Shown: positions 41,073-48,025 of the stretch, piece by piece
How positions within the stretch are numbered: the stretch's first letter is position 1
Layout of the letters: each line of letters starts with the position of its first letter
From: Pseudomonadota bacterium
GTDB lineage: Bacteria > Chloroflexota > UBA6077 > JAJPGT01
Reading direction: 5' to 3'
NCBI GenBank assembly: GCA_021325655.1
Contig: JAJPGT010000050.1
Location: 1-50,791 of the forward strand
DNA: 50,791 nucleotides
The notes under the pieces: generated by a model
The model's database searches: none
Seen by the model: the letters and a program-made list of their open reading frames with translations, nothing else
What the model was told of the DNA's origin: nothing
Position numbers and translations under genes: made by a program

Positions 41073-41849
41073 CTACGCCCGCACGCTCGCCCAGCCCTGC
41101 GCTCCATCTACCGGGATGTGTGCCCCGTTGACCCAGCTCGCCCGGGGCGACAGCAGGAAGACCACCACCGCGGCCACCTCTTCGGGCGTGCCCAGCCGCC
41201 CCCAGGGGAACTCGCGCCGCTCGAACGCCGCGAACGCCTCCGGGTGCTGGGTACGGTACGCCTCCCAGCCGCCACCGGCGAACAGGATCGAGCCGGGGCT
41301 GACAGTGTTGACCCGGATGCGATCCTGCCGCAGCTCCCAGGCCAGCGTGCTGGCGAGGAAGATCTCGGCCGCCTTGGCGGTGGCGTACTGCGGCGCGGAG
41401 CCCGGGCGCCAGCCGGAGATCGAGGCGATCGTCACCACGCTCCCGCCACCCCGCTGGCGCATCGCCGGCACTGCCGCCCGGATGCAGCGCACCGCGTGGA
41501 ACAGATTCAGGTCGAAGGTGCGCTGCCAGTCCTCCAGCGTCGCTTCCGGGAAGCGGCCACCAGCGCTGCCGCCGACGTTGGTGACCAGCAGGTCCACCCC
41601 GCCCAGCGCCCGGGCGCTCTCGTCGACGAAGCGCTCCGCCTCGCCCGGCGCCGCCACGTCCGCCACCACTCCGTGGGCGCGCACCCCGCGCGCCTGCACC
41701 GCCGCTACAGCTTGCTCCACCGTCGCCGCGGTTCGGCCGCACAGCGCCACGTGGCAGCCCTCGTCGGCCAGCGCCAGCGCGACGCGCAGCCCGATCCCGC
41801 GGCTGCCCCCGGTCACCAGCGCCAGCTTGTCGCGCAGCCCCAGGTCCAT
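41073..41849 (-). CDS. SDR family NAD(P)-dependent oxidoreductase
   Basis: The 258-residue classical short-chain dehydrogenase has TGGSRGIGLRVA (cofactor-binding), NVGGSAGG (in place of NNAG), catalytic Ser in IASISGW, and YATAK with catalytic Tyr and Lys; the end RVNTVSPGSILF and GAHIPVDGAQGW complete the fold. The cofactor-loop CGRT suggests NADP. The ATG at 41849 is preceded by GGGAGGCGGCG. FabG-like members reduce 3-oxoacyl groups, but this one has no lipid-synthesis neighbours, so the substrate is open. Confidence 0.92.
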   Translation of the reverse strand: MDLGLRDKLALVTGGSRGIGLRVALALADEGCHVALCGRTAATVEQAVAAVQARGVRAHGVVADVAAPGEAERFVDESARALGGVDLLVTNVGGSAGGRFPEATLEDWQRTFDLNLFHAVRCIRAAVPAMRQRGGGSVVTIASISGWRPGSAPQYATAKAAEIFLASTLAWELRQDRIRVNTVSPGSILFAGGGWEAYRTQHPEAFAAFERREFPWGRLGTPEEVAAVVVFLLSPRASWVNGAHIPVDGAQGWASVRA

Positions 41850-42025
41850 CGCCGCCTCCCATCCAGGTGTAGCGTCATCGAGCGCGTCGTGGCACCGCAG
41901 CAGGCCAACGAGAGAGCGGGCGGGCGATCCGATACTCGCCTGCTCGATGTTGGGCTTCCCTCCCCACCACTCGCACCAGATCTGTTCTGCCTCGGCCTCA
42001 GAGCCACCACCCGGCCGCCGGGGCG

Positions 42026-42982
42026 CTACCGTGCCGGCGGCCCGCTTTCGCTCGGGGCGAGGTAGCCGCTCAGAGTGGCGAAGAACGACGGCGGCCAGCT
42101 CAGCGGGTCATCCGCCCGATAGCCGAGCGCCTCGGCGGCCGGGGCGAAGCTCTGGGCGGTGAGCGGCTGCTGTGCGGGAACGGCGATCTGCGCTGCGGCG
42201 GCGGCCAGGCGCTCCTCGACGTCCAGGCTGCCGCGCAGCGCCGCCGGCACCGCCTCGCCCGCCAGGTGCGACTCCAGCAGCGTCTCGCCGGTCGGGTCCA
42301 GCAGGCGATGCCCCAGGTACAGCTCGGCCGGGCGCACCTCTGCCAGCAGGCGGCGCAGGCTGGCACGGTAGGCGGCGGGATCGACAAAGAGCGGGAAGCG
42401 GTTGGTGCCGCTGCCGTGGATCTGCACCGCGTCGCCGGTGAACGCCCAGTTCGGCCCCTCCAGCAGGTAGCTCACAGAGCCAGCCGAATGCCCGGGCGTG
42501 TGGACCACCGCCAGCGTGATCCCCCGACCGAGCGGGATGCGGTCGCCGTCGGCGAGCACCCGGTCCGCGGCGAGCTCCCCGGAGATCCCCTCCAGCAGCA
42601 GAGCCTCGGTCTGCGCGAGGAGCTCCGGGGCGTCGAGGTAGCGGAAGCGAACGCCCGCGTAGCCGTTAAGGTGCGCTCGGCGCTGGGCGAGCAGTTCGGC
42701 ATCCGCCCCGTGCAGCGCCACCGCCGCGCCTGGGGCCGCCAACGTTCGAGCGGCGTGCGCCCCGCCGATGTGGTCCCAGTGCCCGTGCGTCGCCAGGATC
42801 CAGCGCACGTCCTCCAGGCGGAAGCCGGCCGCCTGGAGCGCCGGCTCGATCACCCCGGCTGGGGAGGCCGCGACGCCGGTATCCACCAGCGCCGGCTCGG
42901 GCGTGTCCAGGTAATACACGTACACCACTCCGCCCAGACCAAAGGGGCAGACGATGGGGACGACGCGAATCGGCTCAGCCAT
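42026..42982 (-). CDS. MBL-fold metallo-hydrolase
   Basis: The 318-residue protein has the zinc-binding signature THGHWDHIGG (His-x-His-x-Asp-His), a further His in VVHTPGHSAGSVSYLL, an Asp in WAFTGDAVQ and a late His in LYLGHRLL. The N-terminal strand pair (VYVYYLDTPEPALVDTGV) is typical of glyoxalase II-like members. No signal peptide is visible, so it is cytoplasmic. Its ATG is only 7 bases after a TACACT -10 with no ribosome site, so the mRNA may be leaderless. Substrate unknown; thioesters, lactones or cyclic nucleotides are possible. Confidence 0.9.
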   Translation of the reverse strand: MAEPIRVVPIVCPFGLGGVVYVYYLDTPEPALVDTGVAASPAGVIEPALQAAGFRLEDVRWILATHGHWDHIGGAHAARTLAAPGAAVALHGADAELLAQRRAHLNGYAGVRFRYLDAPELLAQTEALLLEGISGELAADRVLADGDRIPLGRGITLAVVHTPGHSAGSVSYLLEGPNWAFTGDAVQIHGSGTNRFPLFVDPAAYRASLRRLLAEVRPAELYLGHRLLDPTGETLLESHLAGEAVPAALRGSLDVEERLAAAAAQIAVPAQQPLTAQSFAPAAEALGYRADDPLSWPPSFFATLSGYLAPSESGPPAR

Positions 42983-42989
42983 GGCTCAC

Positions 42990-42995
42990 AGTGTA
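42990..42995 (-). promoter_or_regulatory. -10 element TACACT placed for a leaderless MBL transcript
   Basis: TACACT on the minus strand ends 7 bases before the ATG at 42982, so the predicted start site coincides with the start codon. No -35 match is evident. Confidence 0.45.
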
Positions 42996-43015
42996 GCGCG
43001 CCCGGGGGTCCGCGG

Positions 43016-43384
43016 CTACGGCTCACCCTCGGCGGCTGGCCGCGCTACCCGCCGGTACACCGGGCTCAGCTCTCGCCGCGCCGCACCCTTCGGGCCAGGC
43101 ATCTCCACCTCCTCATACCAGCGCACCACCAGGCCCTTGCGGCACAGCCCTTCGAGCACGTGGATCAACGTCCCGACGTCAATGTCCCGTTCCGCCAGCG
43201 GCGGGCGCTGGCGGACCTCCCAGCTCGGCAGCGCCTCGGTCTCCGACAGCGCCGCCAGCACCTCGGGCTCCAGCTCCACCGGCAGGCGGAACCAGAGAAA
43301 AGAGTAGGCTACCAGCAGGAGCCCGGCGCCAGCCATCGCCATCGGGAAGATGAGCAGCATTTCCCAGAAGGTCTGCTCGCCCAT
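43016..43384 (-). CDS. small membrane protein with cytoplasmic domain
   Basis: Starting at the ATG at 43384, the product is 122 residues. One membrane helix (MLLIFPMAMAGAGLLLVAYS) is followed by a cytoplasmic domain with RDIDVGTLIHVLEGLCRKGL and VVRWYEEVEM, reminiscent of a winged-helix recognition unit though this is not certain. The ribosome site is weak (GGGATCGGG). It has its own promoter and lies in tandem with the MBL gene, 33 bases apart. No named family recognised. Confidence 0.65.
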   Translation of the reverse strand: MGEQTFWEMLLIFPMAMAGAGLLLVAYSFLWFRLPVELEPEVLAALSETEALPSWEVRQRPPLAERDIDVGTLIHVLEGLCRKGLVVRWYEEVEMPGPKGAARRELSPVYRRVARPAAEGEP

Positions 43385-43419
43385 ACCCGATCCCACCCCT
43401 CGCGCTGTGGCCAAGACTC

Positions 43420-43448
43420 AGTAAACGCGATGTTGGGCGGCAGGGCAA
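43420..43448 (-). promoter_or_regulatory. promoter candidate of the small membrane protein gene
   Basis: On the minus strand TTGCCC (43448-43443), a 17-base spacer and TTTACT (43425-43420) form a fair sigma70-type pair about 36 bases before the ATG. Confidence 0.5.
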
Positions 43449-43576
43449 GCCTCTCGTCCCCGCGCTACCCGACATCGCAAGCGGCAGCGCCACGCAGGCG
43501 CAGCGGCCTCTTCGGTACGATGGCCCCTGGCTGGCCAGCGCCCGATCCCACGGGTGTGGCGGGAGCACGCGGTGGT

Positions 43577-44443
43577 ATGGTGGACGATCTGCTGGGCGGG
43601 GCGACGGGGCGAGTGGTGCTGGCGGACAACCTCGCCGTGCTTCAGGCGCTGCCCGACGCCTGCATCGACCTGATCTACCTGGATCCTCCGTTCAACACTG
43701 GGAAGCGGCAGGTGCTGCGGCGGATTGGCACCGTGCGCGACGACCGGGGGGACCGCACCGGGTTCCAGGGGCGTCGCTACCGCACCATCCCGCTCGGCCA
43801 GTCGAGCTACCTGGATGTCTTCGACGCGTATCTCGACTTCCTGGAGCCGCGGCTGCGCGAGTGCCGCCGGGTGCTTACCCGCGGTGGGTCGCTGTATTTC
43901 CACATCGACTACCGGGAGGCGCACTATTGCAAGGTGCTGCTCGATAGCCTGTTCGGCCGTGCCTGCTTTCTCAACGAGATTATCTGGGCCTACGACTACG
44001 GCGCCCGGACGACGCGCAGGTGGCCGCCGAAGCACGACACGATCCTGGTCTACGTCAAGGATCCGGCGCGGTACTACTTCGATCTCCAGGCGGTGGAGCG
44101 CATCCCCTACCTGGCCCCGGGACTGGTGGGGCCGGAGAAGGCGGCGCGGGGCAAGCTGCCCACCGACACCTGGTGGCAGACGATCGTCCCGACCAGCGGG
44201 AAGGAGCGCACCGGCTATCCCACGCAAAAGCCGCTGGCGATCCTGCGCCGCATCGTTCAGGCTTCGTCACCCCCGGGCGGGCTCGTGGCCGATTTCTTCG
44301 CCGGCAGTGGGACAACTGGCGCGGCCAGCCTGGAGCTGGGCCGGCGCTTCCTGCTGGTGGACAGCAACCCCCAGGCAGTCCAGGTGATGGCCCGCCGGTT
44401 TGCCGGCCACCCGGGCATCCAGTACGTCGAGCTGGCCGGCTGA
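43577..44443 (+). CDS. solitary DNA methyltransferase (N4-cytosine/N6-adenine, beta type)
   Basis: The 288-residue enzyme carries the catalytic motif DPPFNTG at residues 36-42 near the N-terminus and the SAM-binding motif DFFAGSGTTGAAS at about 239-251 near the C-terminus, the order of the beta class of amino-methyltransferases. Other conserved parts are GSLYFHIDYREAHY and YPTQKPLAILRRIV. The ATG at 43577 is preceded at 11 bases by GGAG; an in-frame ATG at 43520 is less likely because a TACGAT -10-like element overlaps it. No restriction endonuclease or specificity gene flanks it, so it looks like an orphan, possibly regulatory, methylase. The target sequence is unknown. Confidence 0.88.
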   Translation: MVDDLLGGATGRVVLADNLAVLQALPDACIDLIYLDPPFNTGKRQVLRRIGTVRDDRGDRTGFQGRRYRTIPLGQSSYLDVFDAYLDFLEPRLRECRRVLTRGGSLYFHIDYREAHYCKVLLDSLFGRACFLNEIIWAYDYGARTTRRWPPKHDTILVYVKDPARYYFDLQAVERIPYLAPGLVGPEKAARGKLPTDTWWQTIVPTSGKERTGYPTQKPLAILRRIVQASSPPGGLVADFFAGSGTTGAASLELGRRFLLVDSNPQAVQVMARRFAGHPGIQYVELAG

Positions 44444-44553
44444 ACGAGCGCTGAACGTTCTGCCCCTCTTCATCGCGCGCATCTGCTGCCAAATAACGCC
44501 AGTAGTAGCCAGTGCAGCGGGCGCCCGCTGCACGGCGACAGCCGCTGCCCCGC

Positions 44554-44569
44554 TGTGACGTTGTTCACA
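44554..44569 (+). promoter_or_regulatory. CRP/FNR-family binding site, perfect TGTGA-N6-TCACA
   Basis: TGTGA, CGTTGT, TCACA is an exact match to the CRP-type consensus and is embedded in an 11-bp inverted repeat. It is centred at 44561.5, about 80 bases upstream of the predicted start near 44642. Confidence 0.65.
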
Positions 44570-44592
44570 GCGGGGCGGATTGGCCGATCACG

Positions 44593-44608
44593 TGTGACCG
44601 GCTTCACT
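44593..44608 (+). promoter_or_regulatory. second CRP/FNR-type site, TGTGA-N6-TCACT
   Basis: TGTGA, CCGGCT, TCACT matches the consensus at 9 of 10 half-site positions. Its centre at 44600.5 is 39 bases from the first site and about 41 bases upstream of the predicted transcription start, the class II activation position, overlapping where a -35 would be. Confidence 0.6.
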
Positions 44609-44629
44609 GCCGAGCGCCGCCAATCGGGG

Positions 44630-44635
44630 GATACT
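44630..44635 (+). promoter_or_regulatory. -10 candidate GATACT of the glycoside hydrolase gene
   Basis: GATACT lies 22 bases after the second CRP-type site and lacks a consensus -35, as expected at an activator-dependent promoter. The start would be near 44642. Confidence 0.45.
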
Positions 44636-44893
44636 CAGTGCGCCAACACCCCTCTTCCACGGTACAGAACACCGCGGAGACCTGGCCTGCCGCGAGGGCC
44701 AACGTCCAGCTCGCGGCAGGACGGAGAGCCTCTCCGATCCATTCTCCGGCCGCCGTCTCTGGCCGGCCGAACGGTCCAGACAGACGGACCTTGAGCCGGA
44801 TGCCGTGGCGCGGAACGAGGTTCACTGTGGCAACGGGCTACCTTGAAACTCCGCCAGCGCCCTGGTGGCGCTGAGCATTGCAAGGATGCACCG

Positions 44894-46771
44894 ATGAAGA
44901 GGCATACGCGCGACCAACTCCCCCACGTGTTGTCCCAGGTGGCGCTGGCGGCGCTGGCGACCGTCATTGTCGCCAGCCTGCTGCTCGCCACCGTCGGCCC
45001 GAATAGTTTCGGCGACGTCGTCGGCCGCCTGGGGCGGCTGGCCAGGACCCAGGCGGGGCAGCTCGCAGCGCCCGCGCCGGTCCCGCCCAGCGGGCCGCAG
45101 TATGGCGCCCACGCTCCGATGGCGGCCCCGTACACCGATCAGCAGGAGACCCAGACGCTGGACGACGCCCAGGCCAGCGGCGCCGGCTGGGTGCGCTTCC
45201 AGTTGAGCTGGCGGGCGATCAACGCCCAGCCTGGGCAGTACACGTTTGCCCACACGGACAGCCTGGTACGCCAGGCTAACCAGCGCGGGCTGAAGGTGCT
45301 GGGCATCATCATGGACACTCCTGCCTGGGCCTCCAGCGCCCCGGGTTGCCCCGCGAACTGCGGGCCGGCGTTCAATCGCTACCCGCCCGAGAATTACGCG
45401 GACTGGCAGACATTTGTCCGCACCCTGGCAACCCACTATGCCCAGGGCTGCGCCAGCGACCCGACTCTGTGCGTGGCCGCCTACGAGATCTGGAACGAGC
45501 CCACCCAGGCCACCTTCTGGCATGCTGGACCGTCCGACTACGCCCACTTGCTCTCTGTTGCCGCTGACGCGATCCACGCTGCCGATACCCGGGCGCTCGT
45601 GTTCAACGGCGGGCTGGTGGACAACCCCAACAATAACCCGATCACCCGGCCGCTCACGGTCGGCTCCAAGGAAGCCTGGGTGCAGGCCTGGCTGGGCGAT
45701 CCGAGCTACCCCACCGCCAGCAAGCTGGACGGGGTAGCAGTCCATATCCGCGGCCCGCTCGCCACGGTGCTCAGCCTGACCACCTCCTGGCGCACCCTGT
45801 TCAACCAGTACCCGCCGCTTGCGAGCAAGCCGCTCTGGGTCACCGAGCACGGCTACCCGAGCACGTTCCGGGACCAGACCGATCCCGAGTATCGCGGGAC
45901 AGATGCTGCCAGCGGGGAGACCGCCCAGGCCAGCTACTATGCTGCGTCGGTGCCGGGCATGCTGAGCGCCGGGGCGCAGGCGGTCTTCGTTACTACCACC
46001 GACGGACTGGACCCCCAGCAGAGCAGCAGCTTCGCCCACGAAGGGCTGGTCCGTTCGGACCTGGTCAGCCGCAAGCCCTCGTTTGCCACCTGGATGGGCT
46101 CCAACGGCTCAGACAGCGGAACAGCCCCCAGCGCACCGACGAACCTGGCGGTGGCGAGCGCAGGATATGGGCGCATCCTGCTCAACTGGACCGACACCGC
46201 CACCAATGAGACGGGCTACGTGGTGGAGCGCAAAGCGGGCAGCGGCAGCTACGCCCAGGTGGGCAGCACCCTGCCGGCCAACACCGAGACGTTTACCGAT
46301 ACCAGCGTCACCCCCTTCACCACCTACAGCTACCGGGTCAAGGCGATCAACGGAGTCCTCAGCTCTGCGTACTCCAACGCCCTGAGCGTCAAGAGCTACA
46401 GTCGCAACGAGGACAGCTCCCCCAACGTCAAGTACACCGGGGTCTGGAAGGCCCGCTTCGACCGCCGGCTGAGCGGTGGAACGGCCCAGCACTCCACCGA
46501 TCCCAATGGCGCTGCCAGCCTCACCTGGAACGGGACGGATGTGAACGTCGTGATGACCAGGGGGCCGCAGATGGGCAAGGCCTACGTGGTAGTGGATGGA
46601 GCCTTCCACCTGGTGGACCTGTACAGTCCCACCACTGCGTACCAGCAGGTGGTCTACAGCGCGACACGGCTACCCTCCGGGATGCACACGGTGAAGATCT
46701 CCCCCTCGGGGCTGAAGAACAGCGCCAGCGGCGGTACCACGGTAGCGCTGGACGCCCTCGACACACGCTAA
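44894..46771 (+). CDS. exported clan-A glycoside hydrolase with fibronectin type III domain
   Basis: The ATG at 44894 follows AAGGATG; 625 residues. A basic start and a hydrophobic helix (about 16-34) export or anchor the protein. Residues about 75-400 form a TIM-barrel glycosidase: AYEIWNEPTQATFW supplies the acid/base Glu202 and LWVTEHGYPST the nucleophile Glu318, the pattern of GH39/GH5-type retaining enzymes. Residues about 415-505 are a fibronectin III domain (TNLAVASAGYGRILLNWTDT, YSYRVKAING). The C-terminal 110 residues form a beta-sandwich that may bind carbohydrate. The substrate is probably an extracellular polysaccharide. The two CRP-type sites upstream suggest catabolite or redox control. 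Confidence 0.87.
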   Translation: MKRHTRDQLPHVLSQVALAALATVIVASLLLATVGPNSFGDVVGRLGRLARTQAGQLAAPAPVPPSGPQYGAHAPMAAPYTDQQETQTLDDAQASGAGWVRFQLSWRAINAQPGQYTFAHTDSLVRQANQRGLKVLGIIMDTPAWASSAPGCPANCGPAFNRYPPENYADWQTFVRTLATHYAQGCASDPTLCVAAYEIWNEPTQATFWHAGPSDYAHLLSVAADAIHAADTRALVFNGGLVDNPNNNPITRPLTVGSKEAWVQAWLGDPSYPTASKLDGVAVHIRGPLATVLSLTTSWRTLFNQYPPLASKPLWVTEHGYPSTFRDQTDPEYRGTDAASGETAQASYYAASVPGMLSAGAQAVFVTTTDGLDPQQSSSFAHEGLVRSDLVSRKPSFATWMGSNGSDSGTAPSAPTNLAVASAGYGRILLNWTDTATNETGYVVERKAGSGSYAQVGSTLPANTETFTDTSVTPFTTYSYRVKAINGVLSSAYSNALSVKSYSRNEDSSPNVKYTGVWKARFDRRLSGGTAQHSTDPNGAASLTWNGTDVNVVMTRGPQMGKAYVVVDGAFHLVDLYSPTTAYQQVVYSATRLPSGMHTVKISPSGLKNSASGGTTVALDALDTR

Positions 46772-46780
46772 CGGCGTCTG

Positions 46781-46813
46781 CCGGGGCCCGGCGACTGGTC
46801 GCCTGGGCCCCGG
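46781..46813. terminator. CCAGGCGAC-type palindrome, divergent copy, between convergent genes
   Basis: CCGGGGCCCGGCGAC (46781-46795) pairs with GTCGCCTGGGCCCCGG (46798-46813) with one bulged base and a 2-base centre. It shares the GGCGAC-GTCGCC core with the repeats at 14462, 14991 and 19577. It sits 10 bases after the glycosidase stop and before the end of the convergent kinase gene, so it may act as a bidirectional terminator despite lacking a T run. Confidence 0.65.
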
Positions 46814-46909
46814 TCGGCCGAGGCAAGCCACACCGTCCCGGCCGGCTGTCAGGGCCTGAAGCCCTGGCTCGGCGCGGCTGTACCGCCTGGCTGAGGTTCC
46901 GCCTTGTCG

Positions 46910-47524
46910 TCACGGCGCGCGCGGTTCGGGCCGCGCGGCCGCGAGCAGCCCCACCCGCACAGTGTCAACCGCCTCAGGGGTGAGCACGGCGATCTGCACC
47001 TCGTCCCGCGGCTGGGCACTGGCCAGAAAGCGGCTCACCTGCTCGAATTGCTGGATCACCGCGACGTCCGGGACCGGGACGGAGCGCGTCGGGTCGAGCC
47101 GGGCCCGGTTCCGAGCGAGACAGACGGAGAGCGGCATCTGGAACACCAGGAATAGCAGCGGGGCGCCGTGCTGTCGCGCCACGCGCAACGCCCGCTGGCG
47201 CGCCCGGGGCGTGGCGGCGGTCGAGTCCAGCACGGTGGTGAGCCCCTGCGCCAGCCGGCGGCGCACCCGGTAGTAGACGCGGCCCCAGACCCGCGCCTGC
47301 CCACCCTGCTCCGCGGCGTCGCCGTACAGTTCGTGCCGGATCGCATCTGAGCTCACCACCATCTCGGGTGGGAAGTGACGCTGGACGAAGGTGGTTTTGC
47401 CGCAGCCCGCCGCGCCCACCGTGACGACGAAGGTCCCCGGCAGAATCGCCAGCGTCTCGCCCGGGGCGAGCCAGCGCGGCGCGGTGCGGGCTGCGCCCTC
47501 GCCTTCAGCCAGCCGCTGCTCCAT
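46910..47524 (-). CDS. P-loop kinase of polynucleotide-kinase type
   Basis: The 204-residue protein starts at an ATG after GGGAGGGATC. Walker A is VGAAGCGKTTFVQRHF (residues 36-51); VVSSDAIRHELYGD after it is the acceptor-side Asp/Arg segment shared by T4 polynucleotide kinase and the Pnkp kinase domain. The later RARLDPTRSVPVPD region has Arg residues placed like a lid. Such kinases phosphorylate 5'-OH ends of RNA or DNA, but small-molecule kinases share the fold. It lacks the phosphatase and ligase domains of Pnkp. It stands alone, convergent with the glycosidase gene. Confidence 0.82.
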   Translation of the reverse strand: MEQRLAEGEGAARTAPRWLAPGETLAILPGTFVVTVGAAGCGKTTFVQRHFPPEMVVSSDAIRHELYGDAAEQGGQARVWGRVYYRVRRRLAQGLTTVLDSTAATPRARQRALRVARQHGAPLLFLVFQMPLSVCLARNRARLDPTRSVPVPDVAVIQQFEQVSRFLASAQPRDEVQIAVLTPEAVDTVRVGLLAAARPEPRAP

Positions 47525-47582
47525 GATCCCTCCCGTGGTATCGTACGCGCCACGGTACTCCCTGTGTCCTACCGGCTAAGGG

Positions 47583-47750
47583 GTGGGGGCTCCCGCGCCT
47601 GGGCGCCAGGACAGCCGTACACTGGTCGCCGACGAGCGGGCGAAGGGGGAGACAGAGATCGTCTCCCGCTGCGAGCTCCGTCCGATCGTCAGCGTGCTGC
47701 CCAGGACAGAGTTCCAGGCCAAGCGGGTGAAAGACCTGCGCCAGGGGTGA
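47583..47750 (+). CDS. possible 55-residue protein or gene remnant
   Basis: A GTG at 47583 opens a 55-codon frame that ends in TGA at 47750. Its second half (VSRCELRPIVSVLPRTEFQA, then KRVKDLRQG) reads more like a real protein than other frames in this spacer, with balanced charged and hydrophobic residues. The ribosome site is poor. A TACACT lies inside the frame at 47619, so a shorter start is conceivable, though no later ATG or GTG has a ribosome site. It may be a pseudogene fragment. No family recognised. Confidence 0.3.
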   Translation: MGAPAPGRQDSRTLVADERAKGETEIVSRCELRPIVSVLPRTEFQAKRVKDLRQG

Positions 47751-48025
47751 GCCGGCCGCTCGACCGCCCGGGGGCTTCCCCATCGCGTCGCCAGCGAGTA
47801 GAGTGGGGGCAGCTCACTCGTTGCCGGAGAGGAGGTGGGATCGACGCCGCCAGCTCTGGTGTAGCCCTGGCAGGGGCGCCCGGTGGTGTCACCGCCAGGG
47901 GTCTGCCCGCGTCATTCACGTGTGCACCGGTTGCGAGGCGGCCTCGCTCGTCCCCTGGTCCATGGGGATGCGGGCGAGGCCCGAGCGATCGGGTGGGTGC
48001 TTTGTGAGCCTGCAAGGAGGGAGCG

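Larger units (their letters stand above)
44444..44893. other. regulatory region upstream of the glycoside hydrolase
   Basis: This 450-base region contains two CRP-type palindromes (44554-44569 and 44593-44608) and a -10 candidate at 44630. The first palindrome extends to an 11-bp inverted repeat, CCCCGCTGTGA and TCACAGCGGGG (44548-44575), which might also weaken read-through from the methyltransferase gene. About 250 bases of leader follow without a recognisable element. Confidence 0.6.

Noticed and set aside
42266..43576. Upstream extension of the DNA methyltransferase frame
   Set aside because: It is antisense to the MBL and small membrane protein genes and lacks methyltransferase motifs.
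44548..44575. Inverted repeat as a plain terminator of the methyltransferase gene
   Set aside because: No T run follows, and the inner TGTGA-N6-TCACA with a second copy 39 bases away fits a regulator site better.
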